Counted from the first letter of the stretch, positions 51,177 through 60,632 are shown. The stretch: 64,000 nucleotides of DNA from Bin80 sp965203305 (GCA_965203305.1 OZ241874.1:3100001-3164000); one strand, 5' to 3'. Made by a program: numbers and translations. Notes: a model not told the origin generated them from the sequence alone.

Positions 51177-52271
51177 ATGGAAGCCAATTGGAGAAACCGG
51201 CTTCTGGGCATGGAGCCTGAGTTCGCGCACCGGCTGGCGTTTGGGGCGGCATGGCTTGCAGACCGAATCGCTCCCTCTCAACTGCAGAAGCGATTTGCAT
51301 TTGATGATCCCATTCTGCATCAGCAGGTCTGGGGACTGAATTTCCCGAACCCAATTGGTCTCGCAGCAGGATGTGACAAGAATGCGCTGCTGCTTCCTTT
51401 CTGGGAAAAATTGGGTTTCGGACATGTAGAGGTTGGTTCAATTACATTGCATCCCTCAAGTGGAAACCGGAGGCCGAGACTGTTTCGGCTCTGGGAAGAC
51501 CGTGCAATTATCAACCGTCTGGGACTGCCAAGCAAAGGAGCAGAACTGGTTGCCAAGCGTCTGTCCAATATTCCAGAGAGAAGAATCCCAACTGGCATAA
51601 ACATCGCCAGGGCAGACCGAGACTCGCCAGTGGTGGAGGATTATCATCTCTGTGCCACGCGTATGCTCCCGTATGCCAGTTATCTGACGCTCAACATTTC
51701 GTGTCCGAATACCACAGGCGGGAAGATCCTGGAAACACCAGAAATTCTGGATTCTCTTTTGCAGATGCTGGTCAAACAGGTTGACAATCGCATCCCTGTT
51801 CTGCTCAAGCTGGCTCCCCCTGATACAGCAAAGGTTGTCTACGACAGTCAGACAGATGCCGTCCTGGAAGTGGCAATCAAGCACGGAATCAGCGGATTTG
51901 TTGTAACCAATACTGCAGAGGATCGTCTCGGGCTTGTTACAGACGAGAAGGCAGTGAATACGATTGGGCACGGAGGGCTCAGTGGTCCGCCACTCTATCC
52001 AAGGGCAGTCCAGATGATCAAGTATGTTCGTGCACATGTTGGCCCTGACTATCCGATTGTTGGTGTCGGGGGCATTACGTCTGCCAAAGACGTATATCAG
52101 ATGATTCGTGCGGGTGCTTCTCTGGTACAACTCTACACGGTACTAGTGTATGAGGGACCGGGAATTGTACAAACGATCAAGCAGGGACTGGCCGAACTGC
52201 TCAAATCTGACGGACATGCATCCGTGGCATCTGCTGTGGGTACCGCACAGGAACTCGCCATGCCTGTCTGA
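51177..52271 (+). CDS. pyrD: dihydroorotate dehydrogenase, class 2 layout
   Basis: 364 residues. It oxidises dihydroorotate to orotate with FMN, passing electrons to quinone. The N-terminal helices (MEANWRNRLLGMEPEFAHRLAF) and the PNPIGLAAGCDKNA and VEVGSITLHPSSGNRRPRLFR stretches give the membrane-associated class 2 architecture. The catalytic-loop motif reads LNISCPNTTGGKI with Cys176, where class 2 enzymes normally have serine (SSPNT) and class 1 enzymes have cysteine. KLAPPDTAKVVYD, VVTNTAED and GVGGITSAKDVYQMIRAGASLVQLYT complete the barrel. It starts 6 bp after the previous stop. Confidence 0.94.
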   Translation: MEANWRNRLLGMEPEFAHRLAFGAAWLADRIAPSQLQKRFAFDDPILHQQVWGLNFPNPIGLAAGCDKNALLLPFWEKLGFGHVEVGSITLHPSSGNRRPRLFRLWEDRAIINRLGLPSKGAELVAKRLSNIPERRIPTGINIARADRDSPVVEDYHLCATRMLPYASYLTLNISCPNTTGGKILETPEILDSLLQMLVKQVDNRIPVLLKLAPPDTAKVVYDSQTDAVLEVAIKHGISGFVVTNTAEDRLGLVTDEKAVNTIGHGGLSGPPLYPRAVQMIKYVRAHVGPDYPIVGVGGITSAKDVYQMIRAGASLVQLYTVLVYEGPGIVQTIKQGLAELLKSDGHASVASAVGTAQELAMPV

Positions 52272-52332
52272 TCTTTGCTATCCGGTCGGTTCTTGAGGAG
52301 TATTCCACGAGTGCACTATCTGAGATATATTC

Positions 52333-53055
52333 TTGACTTCGGTTTCAGGCAGCATGTCGTCTGATCTTGTTTGTTCATGGACTCGCCCAATCCGCAAAAC
52401 TGGTGAAATCTCAGTTCTGCATGTGGATTTAACACCTGGCAGGATCCATGAAGATCATGCGTTAGCTTGGCTGGACAAGAGCGAACGAGGACGCTGGGAG
52501 CGATACTGGAGTCATCGCTCCAAGAGAGAGTTTGCCCTGTGTCGGGCAGCATTGCGACACTTGCTGTGTGAACAGCTTGGGTGCGAAAATTCGCAGCTTT
52601 CTTTTGCTGTAACTGAACACGGAAAACCTCATGCCCTGGTAAATCAGGAAGCGATCTCCATCAAGTTCAGCATAAGTCATAGTGCTCCTCATGGATTAAT
52701 CACGATTAGAGAAGGGGGGCGGGTAGGAGTGGACATAGAGACTGGTCTGCCTGAGAGAGATTTTGACGGGATTGCCAAGAAGGCTTTTAGTCCGAATGAA
52801 CGGGCAGAAATCATATCTGCAACCGGAACAGACAAGGCTCGTCTTTTCTTCAGATTCTGGACTCTGAAAGAAGCTTTAGGCAAGGCACTGGGAACAGGAT
52901 TAAGCGCAGAATTAACTGATTTTGAGCTGCCCTCCGCCCTCCGAGATGGGGCATCCAGAGGATATGTTCTGTTTCCCGGGAAGGCGAATACGTATTGGGT
53001 TCTTGAAAATCTGAGCACTCCCGATTATGTCGCGGCTATCGCCTCCGAGATATGA
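52333..53055 (+). CDS. 4'-phosphopantetheinyl transferase, Sfp type
   Basis: A 240-residue enzyme (233 from MSSDLVCSW at 52354) that loads the CoA arm onto carrier proteins. The family motifs appear in order: AWLDKSERGRWERYWSHRSKREFALCRAALRHLL, then FSISHSAPHGLITI, the Mg-binding GVDIETGLPERDF, and FFRFWTLKEALGKALG. The two-domain length is that of Sfp/Gsp proteins, not AcpS. No polyketide or peptide synthase is in the window, so the target may be a fatty-acid acyl carrier protein or a distant pathway. Confidence 0.92.
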   Translation: MTSVSGSMSSDLVCSWTRPIRKTGEISVLHVDLTPGRIHEDHALAWLDKSERGRWERYWSHRSKREFALCRAALRHLLCEQLGCENSQLSFAVTEHGKPHALVNQEAISIKFSISHSAPHGLITIREGGRVGVDIETGLPERDFDGIAKKAFSPNERAEIISATGTDKARLFFRFWTLKEALGKALGTGLSAELTDFELPSALRDGASRGYVLFPGKANTYWVLENLSTPDYVAAIASEI

Positions 53056-53182
53056 TTGTCTGACTTCACACAAGCCCTGCGACATGCGGGAGTTCAGTCT
53101 TAGTGAATTGGCTATGATCAGTGTGCACTTTTCCCGCTTTTGACCGTCCTGGATTCATACCTCCTGGTATAGCAGGACGGCT

Positions 53183-53466
53183 CCACCGGCAGAGTTTCAC
53201 AGGGCGATATGTATATTCAGGGGTTACATGAGGGAGGTCAGGTTTGACCTGTGGAGAGGTGATCTGGCGGCTTCGACGGCTACATCATTCTGGTATTCGC
53301 GTGCTTGGCCCCAAGGGACTATAACGCATGGTTTCGGTTCGTACGGAGCTGCCACTATCTTTTGACGCGCGCTCACCAGCCAGAGGCTGGCTTATCGCAA
53401 GGGGGTATCGTGGATCCTCCAACCGTGCCGATCACCTCTCCATAAGTCACGTTATCATGGTTCGTG
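53183..53466 (-). ncRNA. candidate bridge (seek) RNA region of the IS110-type element
   Basis: This is the non-coding 284 bp between the transposase stop and the downstream subterminal repeat. In IS1111-type elements the RNA that pairs with target and donor DNA is encoded on this side of the gene, whereas IS110 proper has it upstream. The upstream space here (under 80 bp) is too short for it. The assignment is by position; I did not resolve the RNA's loops or its guide bases. Confidence 0.45.
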
Positions 53467-54591
53467 TCACGTTGTTTGAATCAGGGGATTCTTCAAGTGC
53501 AGAGCCTGCCAGAGGAACCCCACCAGTTCGCGGGCTACCGCGGTATTGGCGGTGCACCGCGACTTGGTTTCTGCCAATGTACGAAAACGTTTGTACAGTC
53601 GGTTCTGTGCCTTCTGGGTAATCGCCACTACCTCTGCCAAGACTATACTTTGCCGTTCCCGAAGTGTTGCACTGCCCCGTGGGGGATACGCATATTTCCA
53701 TGCGACAGAGACCAGAGCTTTCCGAACATGCCCATTTCCTGTTTTTGTGATCCCACCCCGCCGGGTGTGCTCTCCCGAACTGTGTTCGCTGGGAACCAGC
53801 CCCAGATAGCCCATCAACGGGCGAGGATGGGCGAACCGGCGGAGGTCGCCCAACTCTGCCACCAGCGTGAACGCGGTCACCAGACCAATGCCACGGAACG
53901 CCATGAGGGTCCGAACCTGTGTACGGTACAGGTCGGTGTCCGCCATCTCTGCCAGCTTGGCTTCCAACTGGAGCACTTGCTGTTCCAGTTGGGCAAGATG
54001 AAACCAGGAACTGTTGAGGGTGATCTGGTCTACTTCACTCATCGGCAATCCACAGACCCACGTCCGAAATGTCTTGGTCCAGTGGGTTCCTGTTCCATAG
54101 TCGAAGCCCCGGAGCTGGAGAAACGCCAGAATCTGTTGTTTGAGACGGGGGATGCTGTCCACATGGGAGGCCCGACAACGCACCAGAGCGCGAAGCTCTT
54201 CCTGCTCCTTGCCCGGAACACAGATCGCCGTCAGAAGATCGCCCGCATACAGGGTCGCCAACTTCCTGGCATCTCTGCGATCCGTCTTCACCCGATCCCC
54301 CGAACGACGAGGAATCGACGACGGCGCAATCACTGCACACGAGATCCCTTCCTCTCCCTGCAAATCACGGTACAATCCGTAGCCGCAGGAAGAGGCTTCG
54401 TAACAGCACCGAAGCTCCGGCGAATGCTGCCGTATGCGATGAAGATGTTTCCGAACCTTCGGCAGATCGTGCGGCAACTCCCGCTCGTCAAACATAACCC
54501 GCCTGTTGGGATCGTACACGCAGACCGCAATGGTCCTCTTGTGCACATCCATGCCAACAAAAAAGGGAGACTTTGCGTGACAAGATTTCAT
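53467..54591 (-). CDS. IS110-family transposase (DEDD)
   Basis: 374 residues. The N-terminal RuvC-like DEDD residues are visible: FFVGMDVHKRTIAV (D15), CCYEASSCGYG (E65) and VKTDRRDARKLA (D104, D107). The C-terminal transposase_20 domain has FRGIGLVTAFTLVAELGDLRRF, the catalytic-serine region YLGLVPSEHSSGEHTRRGGITKTGNGHVRKALV, and helices to the end. Full length and apparently intact, so the element may be active. It lies downstream of the phosphopantetheinyl transferase, without breaking a recognisable gene. Confidence 0.95.
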   Translation of the reverse strand: MKSCHAKSPFFVGMDVHKRTIAVCVYDPNRRVMFDERELPHDLPKVRKHLHRIRQHSPELRCCYEASSCGYGLYRDLQGEEGISCAVIAPSSIPRRSGDRVKTDRRDARKLATLYAGDLLTAICVPGKEQEELRALVRCRASHVDSIPRLKQQILAFLQLRGFDYGTGTHWTKTFRTWVCGLPMSEVDQITLNSSWFHLAQLEQQVLQLEAKLAEMADTDLYRTQVRTLMAFRGIGLVTAFTLVAELGDLRRFAHPRPLMGYLGLVPSEHSSGEHTRRGGITKTGNGHVRKALVSVAWKYAYPPRGSATLRERQSIVLAEVVAITQKAQNRLYKRFRTLAETKSRCTANTAVARELVGFLWQALHLKNPLIQTT

Positions 54592-54737
54592 TTGACTTGA
54601 TAAGATGGTGAAAGGGTGAGGGAGCCTAGGGAAGCCCTGCCATCTTATACAGCCGTCCTGCTATAGAATCTTTCGGAACAAGTTATACCACTTGTGGCAA
54701 ACAATCAAGCACTGACAATCCAATACTCCCAGAACCC

Positions 54738-54772
54738 GGAGCACCCCGTACGCTGCCGTACCGGGGTGCTCC
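54738..54772. terminator. strong hairpin after the large secreted protein gene
   Basis: GGAGCACCCC and GGGGTGCTCC pair over 10 bp, with an inner GTAC/GTAC extension and a loop of about 6. It lies about 40 bp past the stop of the minus-strand gene. A TTT follows on the plus strand only, so it may terminate in either direction, weakly or with help. Confidence 0.55.
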
Positions 54773-54809
54773 GTTTCACCTTGAGCCGTTCTGGGCGGCT
54801 ATTTTGCCC

Positions 54810-57800
54810 TTACTTCACGAGGGTCATGCGTCCGGTCTTCACATGCCTCTGCTCTGCCCCTTTCGCAATCAGCCGATACAGGTAGGTTCCGCTCGCCAGG
54901 CTGGTGGCATGCAGTTCAATGCTCCGGTTCGCCCCTGCCTCCATTTCCTGCGCTGGCAGCGTGATCACCTCCCGCCCCAGCATGTCTACAATCTGGATCT
55001 GCACCTGCGCATTCTCCGGCAGGTCAAACTGGATCTGTGTGCTCGGATTGAACGGGTTCGGATAGTTGCCGTGCAGCGCAAACTCCGTCGGAAGCTCTGC
55101 GCTCTCCTCCACTCCCGTCACTACCACCGTTGGAATGACCATCCCGTTCCTGTCCACGCCTAGAATCGTCAGATCCTCATTCATCCCCGACAGGTTCAGC
55201 ACCAGCGTCTGGTCCGCATACCCGTACAGGTCCATCTCATAGGCCTGTGTCACCTCCTGATCTGTGGATTGTACCCGGAAAATCTGCTGCGAGGGAGCCA
55301 GTGAAGCGTATCGCCGCGTGGCACCGTCCAGCATCAGATTCCCTGCCAGCGTCGTTTTCACCGTCATCGGATCTATCGGATCCAGCACCTCTACTCGCAC
55401 TGCCCCCAGATCTGCCGCCCCGTGCACCAGCAGCACATCCACATGGTTCGCAACCTGCGATGTCATCCGGGTTTCCAGCACCTTCAGCATGGGTTCTTCC
55501 AGACTTCCATGGGCGATCACCACATAGTTCTTGTTATGCGCCAGGGGAAGCATCTGCGTGACCGCCTGCTCGGCCGGTGCGCCAACGGGCTGGATCTTCA
55601 GTTCATGACTGCCTGCCCCTACCGGACGGTAGGCCGTCGCGCTACGGAACTGCATTCCGCTGCCAATTCGGATGTCCCCCAGATGCAGGTCTACCGAGGT
55701 TGGCAGGGGCACATTGTGGATGAACTGCAGGTTTGCCCGTCCTCCGCTCAGATCAGCCTGGTCAATCGGATTCTCAATCCCGTTCGCCGCAATCCCGAAG
55801 ATCGCACAGCTCCCCAGCCCAATCCCCTCCTGCGTCAGGTGCAGCACCCCGCTGAGATACCCGTTCACCGCAAAGGAACCTGCCTCCACCTGTGCTGGAC
55901 GCCGGCCTGCCAGCTTCGGATTCTTCCACATGCAGTCCCACTGCACGATCCGCAGTCCGCTGGCATCCGCCACATTCCGCAGTCCTGCCGCGGCTAGCCG
56001 GATGTTCGTATTCGTCGGCAGCGACTCCTCTCCCAGATCCACCTTCCAGAACAGATCCGCATGCACATCCAGGGTCAGGCTGCCGCCCGCCGTCGGAACC
56101 GTGAGGTTCTGCCATGCCGGCATGGCTCCCTCTGGAACCATCACTGGAGACACGGTCGCCGCGGTGGTATCGGTCAGGTCCGAGGGCAGCTGCAGGATCA
56201 GCGGACGATAGTGGGGCATGTCTCCCTTCTCCCTTCCCACCGGGAACAGATACCCCCCGCTCGCAAAGCCTGCTCCTGCCGTCCCCTGTGCCAGGTGCCG
56301 TACCACCGGGGTGGCTGCATACGACTGGCGGGAGCCACGCAGGATCGTGGCCTTGCACTCCTCGTCATTGTCTGCCCCGCACTTCTCTCCTTCCTGCGCC
56401 GTACTCCGACCACGGAGCTCCTGCTCCACCTGCACATTCTGCACCGTCCACAGAAACATGCTGTCCATCGGCATGCTGTGAATTTTCCCCTGCCGGAGCG
56501 TCAGGGTGGCCATCTTCTGCTGCATGACATGGCTTTTCAGCAGCAGTCCCTTTGCGTTGTTCACCGTGATACTGTGCAGGGCTGTCGTGTCTCCAGTCAT
56601 CACCTCCTGCGCCTCCTTGCCCGTAAACTCCACCTTCACATTCAGCTTCCCGTTCTTTGCAAAGTGGAAGCCCCCGTGCACCATCAGACTCGGCATATTG
56701 CCAGATGCCATTTCCCCCTCGTACCGGGACGCATCTGCCGCCACCATCAGGTCCCCCATGACGGTCTTCGTCGTCATGGGATGCAGCTTCACGCCCGCAA
56801 TGTCTCCCTTGGTTCCCTTCTGTTGTGTGAAGTCCCCGTGGATCATCACACTCCGCTTGTCACCGTCTTTATTGTGTTCCGTGTTCAGCCCGCCAGTCCC
56901 GCTGAGCGCGAGATCTCCCATGAACTCTGTCGTTTCCGCGTATGGCCAGATCGTGGCGGAACGCAGGGACACCGCATCCATGATGACCACTTTCTTGTTG
57001 CTGGTTTCCACCGATCCCTGCATGGCCGACAGGCTGTCCACGGTCAGCATCTTTCCGTCCCCGGTGGCACTCTTCAGGTACAGCGTCCCGTCCCAGTTCC
57101 CGGTGCCCGGAGTCATCGTGCCGTCAAACACGACTGTCTGCAGCATCTTGCTGTCGGCACTCGCGTCAATGGTGGTCTGCTTGCTCCCCTTCGGCACTTT
57201 GATCCTGTCCGCGGTCAGGCTCCCCGTCAGGGTCAGCAGCACATCGGGACGAGTGTCTCCCTGCACATTGTTTCGCCTGCCTGTGTCTTCCGGCCCCAGC
57301 ATCAGGGTCCCGTCTCCCAGATTGATCATGGCATCTTTTTCAATGCTCGCCTGGGCGGTGTTGCTGGCATACTTGCCCTGCTGCACCCGTCCCAGCACAT
57401 GCAGGTCCCCGCCTCCGGTCATGAGCTTGCTCTTGCCATTCACGCTCACCTTGCCGTGCACCCTCACATCCTGTCCCTCCGTGTGCAGTTCGCCTGCCGC
57501 CACCTCCACGCTATACCTTCCTGCCTCCGTGGCATCCGTGCGATGAAAGGGAGAGGTGCCCACGGTCAGCATTCCGTCCACCATCAGCTTCCCTTGGGTG
57601 ATCGTCAGTTTGCCCACAATGGAGCGATTCCCGCTCGTGGTGATCTCCGCACTGGCATGATTCACGATCACATCCCGCGGATCAAACCATTCCAGCGCAT
57701 CCGTCACCGTGCGCTTGCCCGGCGTGATATAGGTCAGAATATACCGGTCATTGATATTGGCCGTTTTTGCACGGTCCGTGGAGATGCTCCCCGGATCATT

Positions 57801-60011
57801 CGTATCCTTTTCCAGCATCCCGTTCTGCACCGTGATATGGTCCGTCACATGTAGCGTGGAGTCGGTTGTGCTCTCGGCATCCACCAGCGACAGCGTGCCA
57901 CTGCACAGTCCCAGATTTTTCGTCTTGATCACCTCATCCAGCCGAAGTTCGCCACTCCCGACCGAGATAGAGAGCGCATCCAGCAGATCTGCCAGCGCAG
58001 CCTTCTTCACCACATCGGTGTTTCTGCTCCCATAGGTCAACTTCCTGATCGTGGAGGCTTCATCCAGCTCTCCGCTCAGCTCTCCCTGCAGGAGCAGGGA
58101 CTCGGTCACCTTCACATCCTTGGTGGACACCAGTTCGGCGCGAGGACCCACATGCAATGTCTTCACCGTCAGGGGCCCCCGATCCACATCCATATCCCCC
58201 AGCACCACCAGGGCATCCAGCATCACTGCCGAGCCCCGCCCGGTCACGACTTGGCGGCTGGCTCCCGTGAGTTCCACATGATTCCCGAAGGTGAGCCGGG
58301 TGTCCTTTGCCATGCACATCCCGTCCAGACTGGAAGTGGACGCATGCCTCATTCCAAGAGTGCTGCCCTTGACAGACAGATCCCCCTCCACATGCAGGTT
58401 GTGCACTGTCCAGCGCGTGACCGCTCCGGTTTTCAGCGAGTCCGAGTCCAGATGAATCCGTCCCGTGCCCAAAAAAGATGCCGTATCTTCCACGGCCACC
58501 TTTCCCTTGACCTGAGAGATCCGTTCAATGCCCGGGGACCCGCTATCCTTCGCAAATGGAGACAGAAACAGCACCCGCGGGGCGCAGGCCGGGGCACTGG
58601 CCTTGGCCGAATTGGGAGCCCCGTCCGCGAGCGTATTGGCACGCACCTCCAGATTTCCCTCAATCGTCACCTCATCTTCAAACTGCACCCCTGGAATGTG
58701 CATGCCCCGGGTCTTGTTGTCCTTGCCACCCGGACCTCTGGGGAGATAGGCACAGCTGTAATTCCCTTCTCCTCCGTTCTGCACCCCTCTCCGAACACTG
58801 GCAGTTCGGGCCGTTCCAAAGAAATTGGAAAACGGATGCGTACCATCCTCCACAAGGACATCTCCCAGGATCGTCGCCGTCCGCTCAAACACAATCCGGG
58901 CATCGTTCCATGCGTACACATTCTGGTTTTCTGCAGAGGCTCCTCCAATCACCACATCCTTGCGGAAAATAAAATCCGTCGTAATACTGCCCTGACTGGC
59001 ATGTCTTGTGTTTCGCTCGGTAACACTTCCCATCGCACGCAACCCACCCAAGTGCGACAGTTCATAGCAGATATTCCCCCATGCATACACATACATGTTC
59101 GTTGTGATCTTCCCCGTGCCGGTAATGCGGATGCAATCGGTGTAGTCAATGCTCCCGTCGGCAGCAGGCGTATACTCGTCAGAGGTGTGGAAGAACTGGT
59201 CACCGGTCCCGCCACGTATAACTGCATCATTACCGCTTGATGAGGTCATCATGACGGCGGCTTCCCCCTGAATCACCCCGTCCACGGTGATGACCCTCCG
59301 GTCGGTCTTGCCGGTTCCCCGCCTCGGCAGCAGATACAGAGATACCCCGCTCAGGGTCAGCGTGTCCCCACGGTGCACCGTCAGTTCGCGAAACCCAAGT
59401 GCGTATGATCCCTTGAGTTCAAGGTTTTCGGAGACTACCAGCTTGTCCAGATCATTCGCGCCCCTCCCACTCACGCTACTCCCATTGTTGGTCAGCACCC
59501 CCGCGAATGTGATCCGCTCCTCCGACTGATTCGCAATCTTGAAAAACTGGGTGGTCCGGGCTCCCGCGCTCACGGTCACATTCGTGAACCGAATCCGCAC
59601 CTTCGAGTCCAGTTCCACTTGGCCTGCCGCGGCAATCGTGAAGGTTCCCGTGAAGCGGATTGTTCCTTCCACCGCTCCAGAAGCCCCATCAGCATAGGTT
59701 CCGAAGATGACCTGATTCTGCAATCGCCCCTGTGCTCCATCTCCTGTGGGCGCAGCGAGTGTCACCGTCCCCCCCGCCCGGTCCACCCGAATCAGAAAGG
59801 TACTGCCATTGGCCTGGTGGTTCGCGAACACACGAGCCAGGGTGCACGGACCATTTGTGTCCGTCAGAACGGCACTGGTACAGGTCCCCGTGGTTTTGCC
59901 ATGCACCGGGTCAATGTAACGGGTGGTCTGGGCCAATGCCCCGGAGGTGGCAAGGAAAAGAAGCAGAAGAAGGCATCCTGCCCCCCCCCCCCATTTTTGT
60001 AGATACTTCAT
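54810..60011 (-). CDS. large secreted T9SS-type surface protein with DUF4397-like segment
   Basis: 1733 residues from the ATG at 60011 (MKYLQKWGGG); the open frame to 60092 adds 27 unlikely residues. A signal peptide (GCLLLLLFLATSGALAQ) is followed by about 1200 residues of Thr/Gly/Asp-rich beta repeats (VTVSAGARTTQFF, LTLSGVSLYLLP, GDLSVKGSTLG), which suggest a right-handed beta-solenoid. Then comes a DUF4397-like segment (NLQFIHNVPLPTSVDLHLGDI to YVVIAHGSLEEP). The C-terminus is a type A secretion signal: NYPNPFNPSTQIQFDLPE, VQIQIVDMLGREV, SGTYLYRLIAKG. It is probably exported by T9SS and attached or released at the surface. Codons 7-11 contain 12 consecutive G. Function unknown; adhesin-like by build. 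Confidence 0.85.
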   Translation of the reverse strand: MKYLQKWGGGAGCLLLLLFLATSGALAQTTRYIDPVHGKTTGTCTSAVLTDTNGPCTLARVFANHQANGSTFLIRVDRAGGTVTLAAPTGDGAQGRLQNQVIFGTYADGASGAVEGTIRFTGTFTIAAAGQVELDSKVRIRFTNVTVSAGARTTQFFKIANQSEERITFAGVLTNNGSSVSGRGANDLDKLVVSENLELKGSYALGFRELTVHRGDTLTLSGVSLYLLPRRGTGKTDRRVITVDGVIQGEAAVMMTSSSGNDAVIRGGTGDQFFHTSDEYTPAADGSIDYTDCIRITGTGKITTNMYVYAWGNICYELSHLGGLRAMGSVTERNTRHASQGSITTDFIFRKDVVIGGASAENQNVYAWNDARIVFERTATILGDVLVEDGTHPFSNFFGTARTASVRRGVQNGGEGNYSCAYLPRGPGGKDNKTRGMHIPGVQFEDEVTIEGNLEVRANTLADGAPNSAKASAPACAPRVLFLSPFAKDSGSPGIERISQVKGKVAVEDTASFLGTGRIHLDSDSLKTGAVTRWTVHNLHVEGDLSVKGSTLGMRHASTSSLDGMCMAKDTRLTFGNHVELTGASRQVVTGRGSAVMLDALVVLGDMDVDRGPLTVKTLHVGPRAELVSTKDVKVTESLLLQGELSGELDEASTIRKLTYGSRNTDVVKKAALADLLDALSISVGSGELRLDEVIKTKNLGLCSGTLSLVDAESTTDSTLHVTDHITVQNGMLEKDTNDPGSISTDRAKTANINDRYILTYITPGKRTVTDALEWFDPRDVIVNHASAEITTSGNRSIVGKLTITQGKLMVDGMLTVGTSPFHRTDATEAGRYSVEVAAGELHTEGQDVRVHGKVSVNGKSKLMTGGGDLHVLGRVQQGKYASNTAQASIEKDAMINLGDGTLMLGPEDTGRRNNVQGDTRPDVLLTLTGSLTADRIKVPKGSKQTTIDASADSKMLQTVVFDGTMTPGTGNWDGTLYLKSATGDGKMLTVDSLSAMQGSVETSNKKVVIMDAVSLRSATIWPYAETTEFMGDLALSGTGGLNTEHNKDGDKRSVMIHGDFTQQKGTKGDIAGVKLHPMTTKTVMGDLMVAADASRYEGEMASGNMPSLMVHGGFHFAKNGKLNVKVEFTGKEAQEVMTGDTTALHSITVNNAKGLLLKSHVMQQKMATLTLRQGKIHSMPMDSMFLWTVQNVQVEQELRGRSTAQEGEKCGADNDEECKATILRGSRQSYAATPVVRHLAQGTAGAGFASGGYLFPVGREKGDMPHYRPLILQLPSDLTDTTAATVSPVMVPEGAMPAWQNLTVPTAGGSLTLDVHADLFWKVDLGEESLPTNTNIRLAAAGLRNVADASGLRIVQWDCMWKNPKLAGRRPAQVEAGSFAVNGYLSGVLHLTQEGIGLGSCAIFGIAANGIENPIDQADLSGGRANLQFIHNVPLPTSVDLHLGDIRIGSGMQFRSATAYRPVGAGSHELKIQPVGAPAEQAVTQMLPLAHNKNYVVIAHGSLEEPMLKVLETRMTSQVANHVDVLLVHGAADLGAVRVEVLDPIDPMTVKTTLAGNLMLDGATRRYASLAPSQQIFRVQSTDQEVTQAYEMDLYGYADQTLVLNLSGMNEDLTILGVDRNGMVIPTVVVTGVEESAELPTEFALHGNYPNPFNPSTQIQFDLPENAQVQIQIVDMLGREVITLPAQEMEAGANRSIELHATSLASGTYLYRLIAKGAEQRHVKTGRMTLVK
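59981..59992 (-). repeat. 12-G homopolymer in the signal-peptide codons
   Basis: On the coding strand TGG GGG GGG GGG GCA: twelve G in a row, five codons after the start of a 1733-residue exported protein. A gain or loss of one G moves the frame into early termination. Tracts of this kind near the start of surface-protein genes commonly switch expression by slippage. Confidence 0.8.
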
Positions 60012-60092
60012 GAGGTTGATGTGTTGATTGATGAAAAGGTTCTGTGATGTGATCCGGCCACAATTGGCAGGATCATCCTCTGATATACACAA

Positions 60093-60485
60093 GAATCAGG
60101 AAACATGATGAATCCCTTCGTAAAAATTTTCTTATGTTTTTTCGGGGAGGGGTTCAGGGTGTCAGTGGCGGCGTGTAACACCACCCTTTGTCCGAAAAAA
60201 ATCAGCTACCGCATCCGCCATATATAGCCGGATGACGCACATACTCAGATTTCATAGAAATTTTCAGTTACGAAGCCAAGGTGCTCCTCCATAAAAACGG
60301 AGGATGCCCGAATGTCTGCAGTATTGACTTCTGGATCCTCCACATAGCGACGGTCACCGCCGCTGTCCCCAGCCGCCCGTAAAATCGAATAGAATTCCCG
60401 CAAAAATACAACTATCCCCGACCCAATATGCCTGCAAGTACTCTCAGAGCAATACTTCTCCATCATCCAAGAATTTTGCAAGAGG
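60093..60485. other. region upstream of the secreted protein, with an unassigned ORF tail
   Basis: The first 150 bp should hold the promoter of the secreted protein gene. On the minus strand a frame ending at 60245 reads FLREFYSILRAAGDSGGDRRYVEDPEVNTADIRASSVFMEE to the stop. It looks like the C-terminal end of a real protein whose upstream part is replaced by the ATPase-element remnant. I do not recognise it. Confidence 0.4.
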
Positions 60486-60632
60486 TTCCCCCGAAAAAGA
60501 GGAGGGGGAAGACCATCTTGGACAGGATGACCCACAGGGCAAAGACCCTTCTGGCAGTGATCAAGATACGGACATGGGGATGGAGAGATAACTCTCTCCC
60601 TGCATCCATGCGGATTTAACTGGATAATTCTC
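60486..60632 (+). pseudogene. 3' remnant of the ATPase element, opposite orientation
   Basis: The plus-strand frame reads GSPEKEEGEDHLGQDD, then PSGSDQDTDMGMER and TAA at 60589: the charged tail and exact C-terminus of the ATPase family at 9.4-16.2 kb. The stop hairpin GGAGAGA/TCTCTCC is at 60582-60599 and the right terminal repeat (TGCGGATT...GGATAATTC) at 60609-60632. The left end, leader and ATPase domain are missing. This shows the family is dispersed in the genome, not just locally duplicated. Confidence 0.85.

Larger units (their letters stand above)
53168..54665. mobile_element. IS110-family (IS1111-like) insertion sequence
   Basis: A 15-bp inverted repeat TATAGCAGGACGGCT lies at 53168-53182, with its complement at 54651-54665. 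It encloses one transposase gene on the minus strand, with 75 bp in front of it and about 285 bp behind it. Short subterminal repeats of this kind characterise the IS1111 subgroup, so the true ends are probably a few bases further out. The DNA between 53056 and 53167 holds no gene. Confidence 0.8.

Noticed and set aside
56061..57854. 597-codon plus-strand frame inside the secreted protein gene
   Set aside because: It is antisense to a long coherent protein and has a His/Arg/Leu-rich composition typical of a mirror frame.
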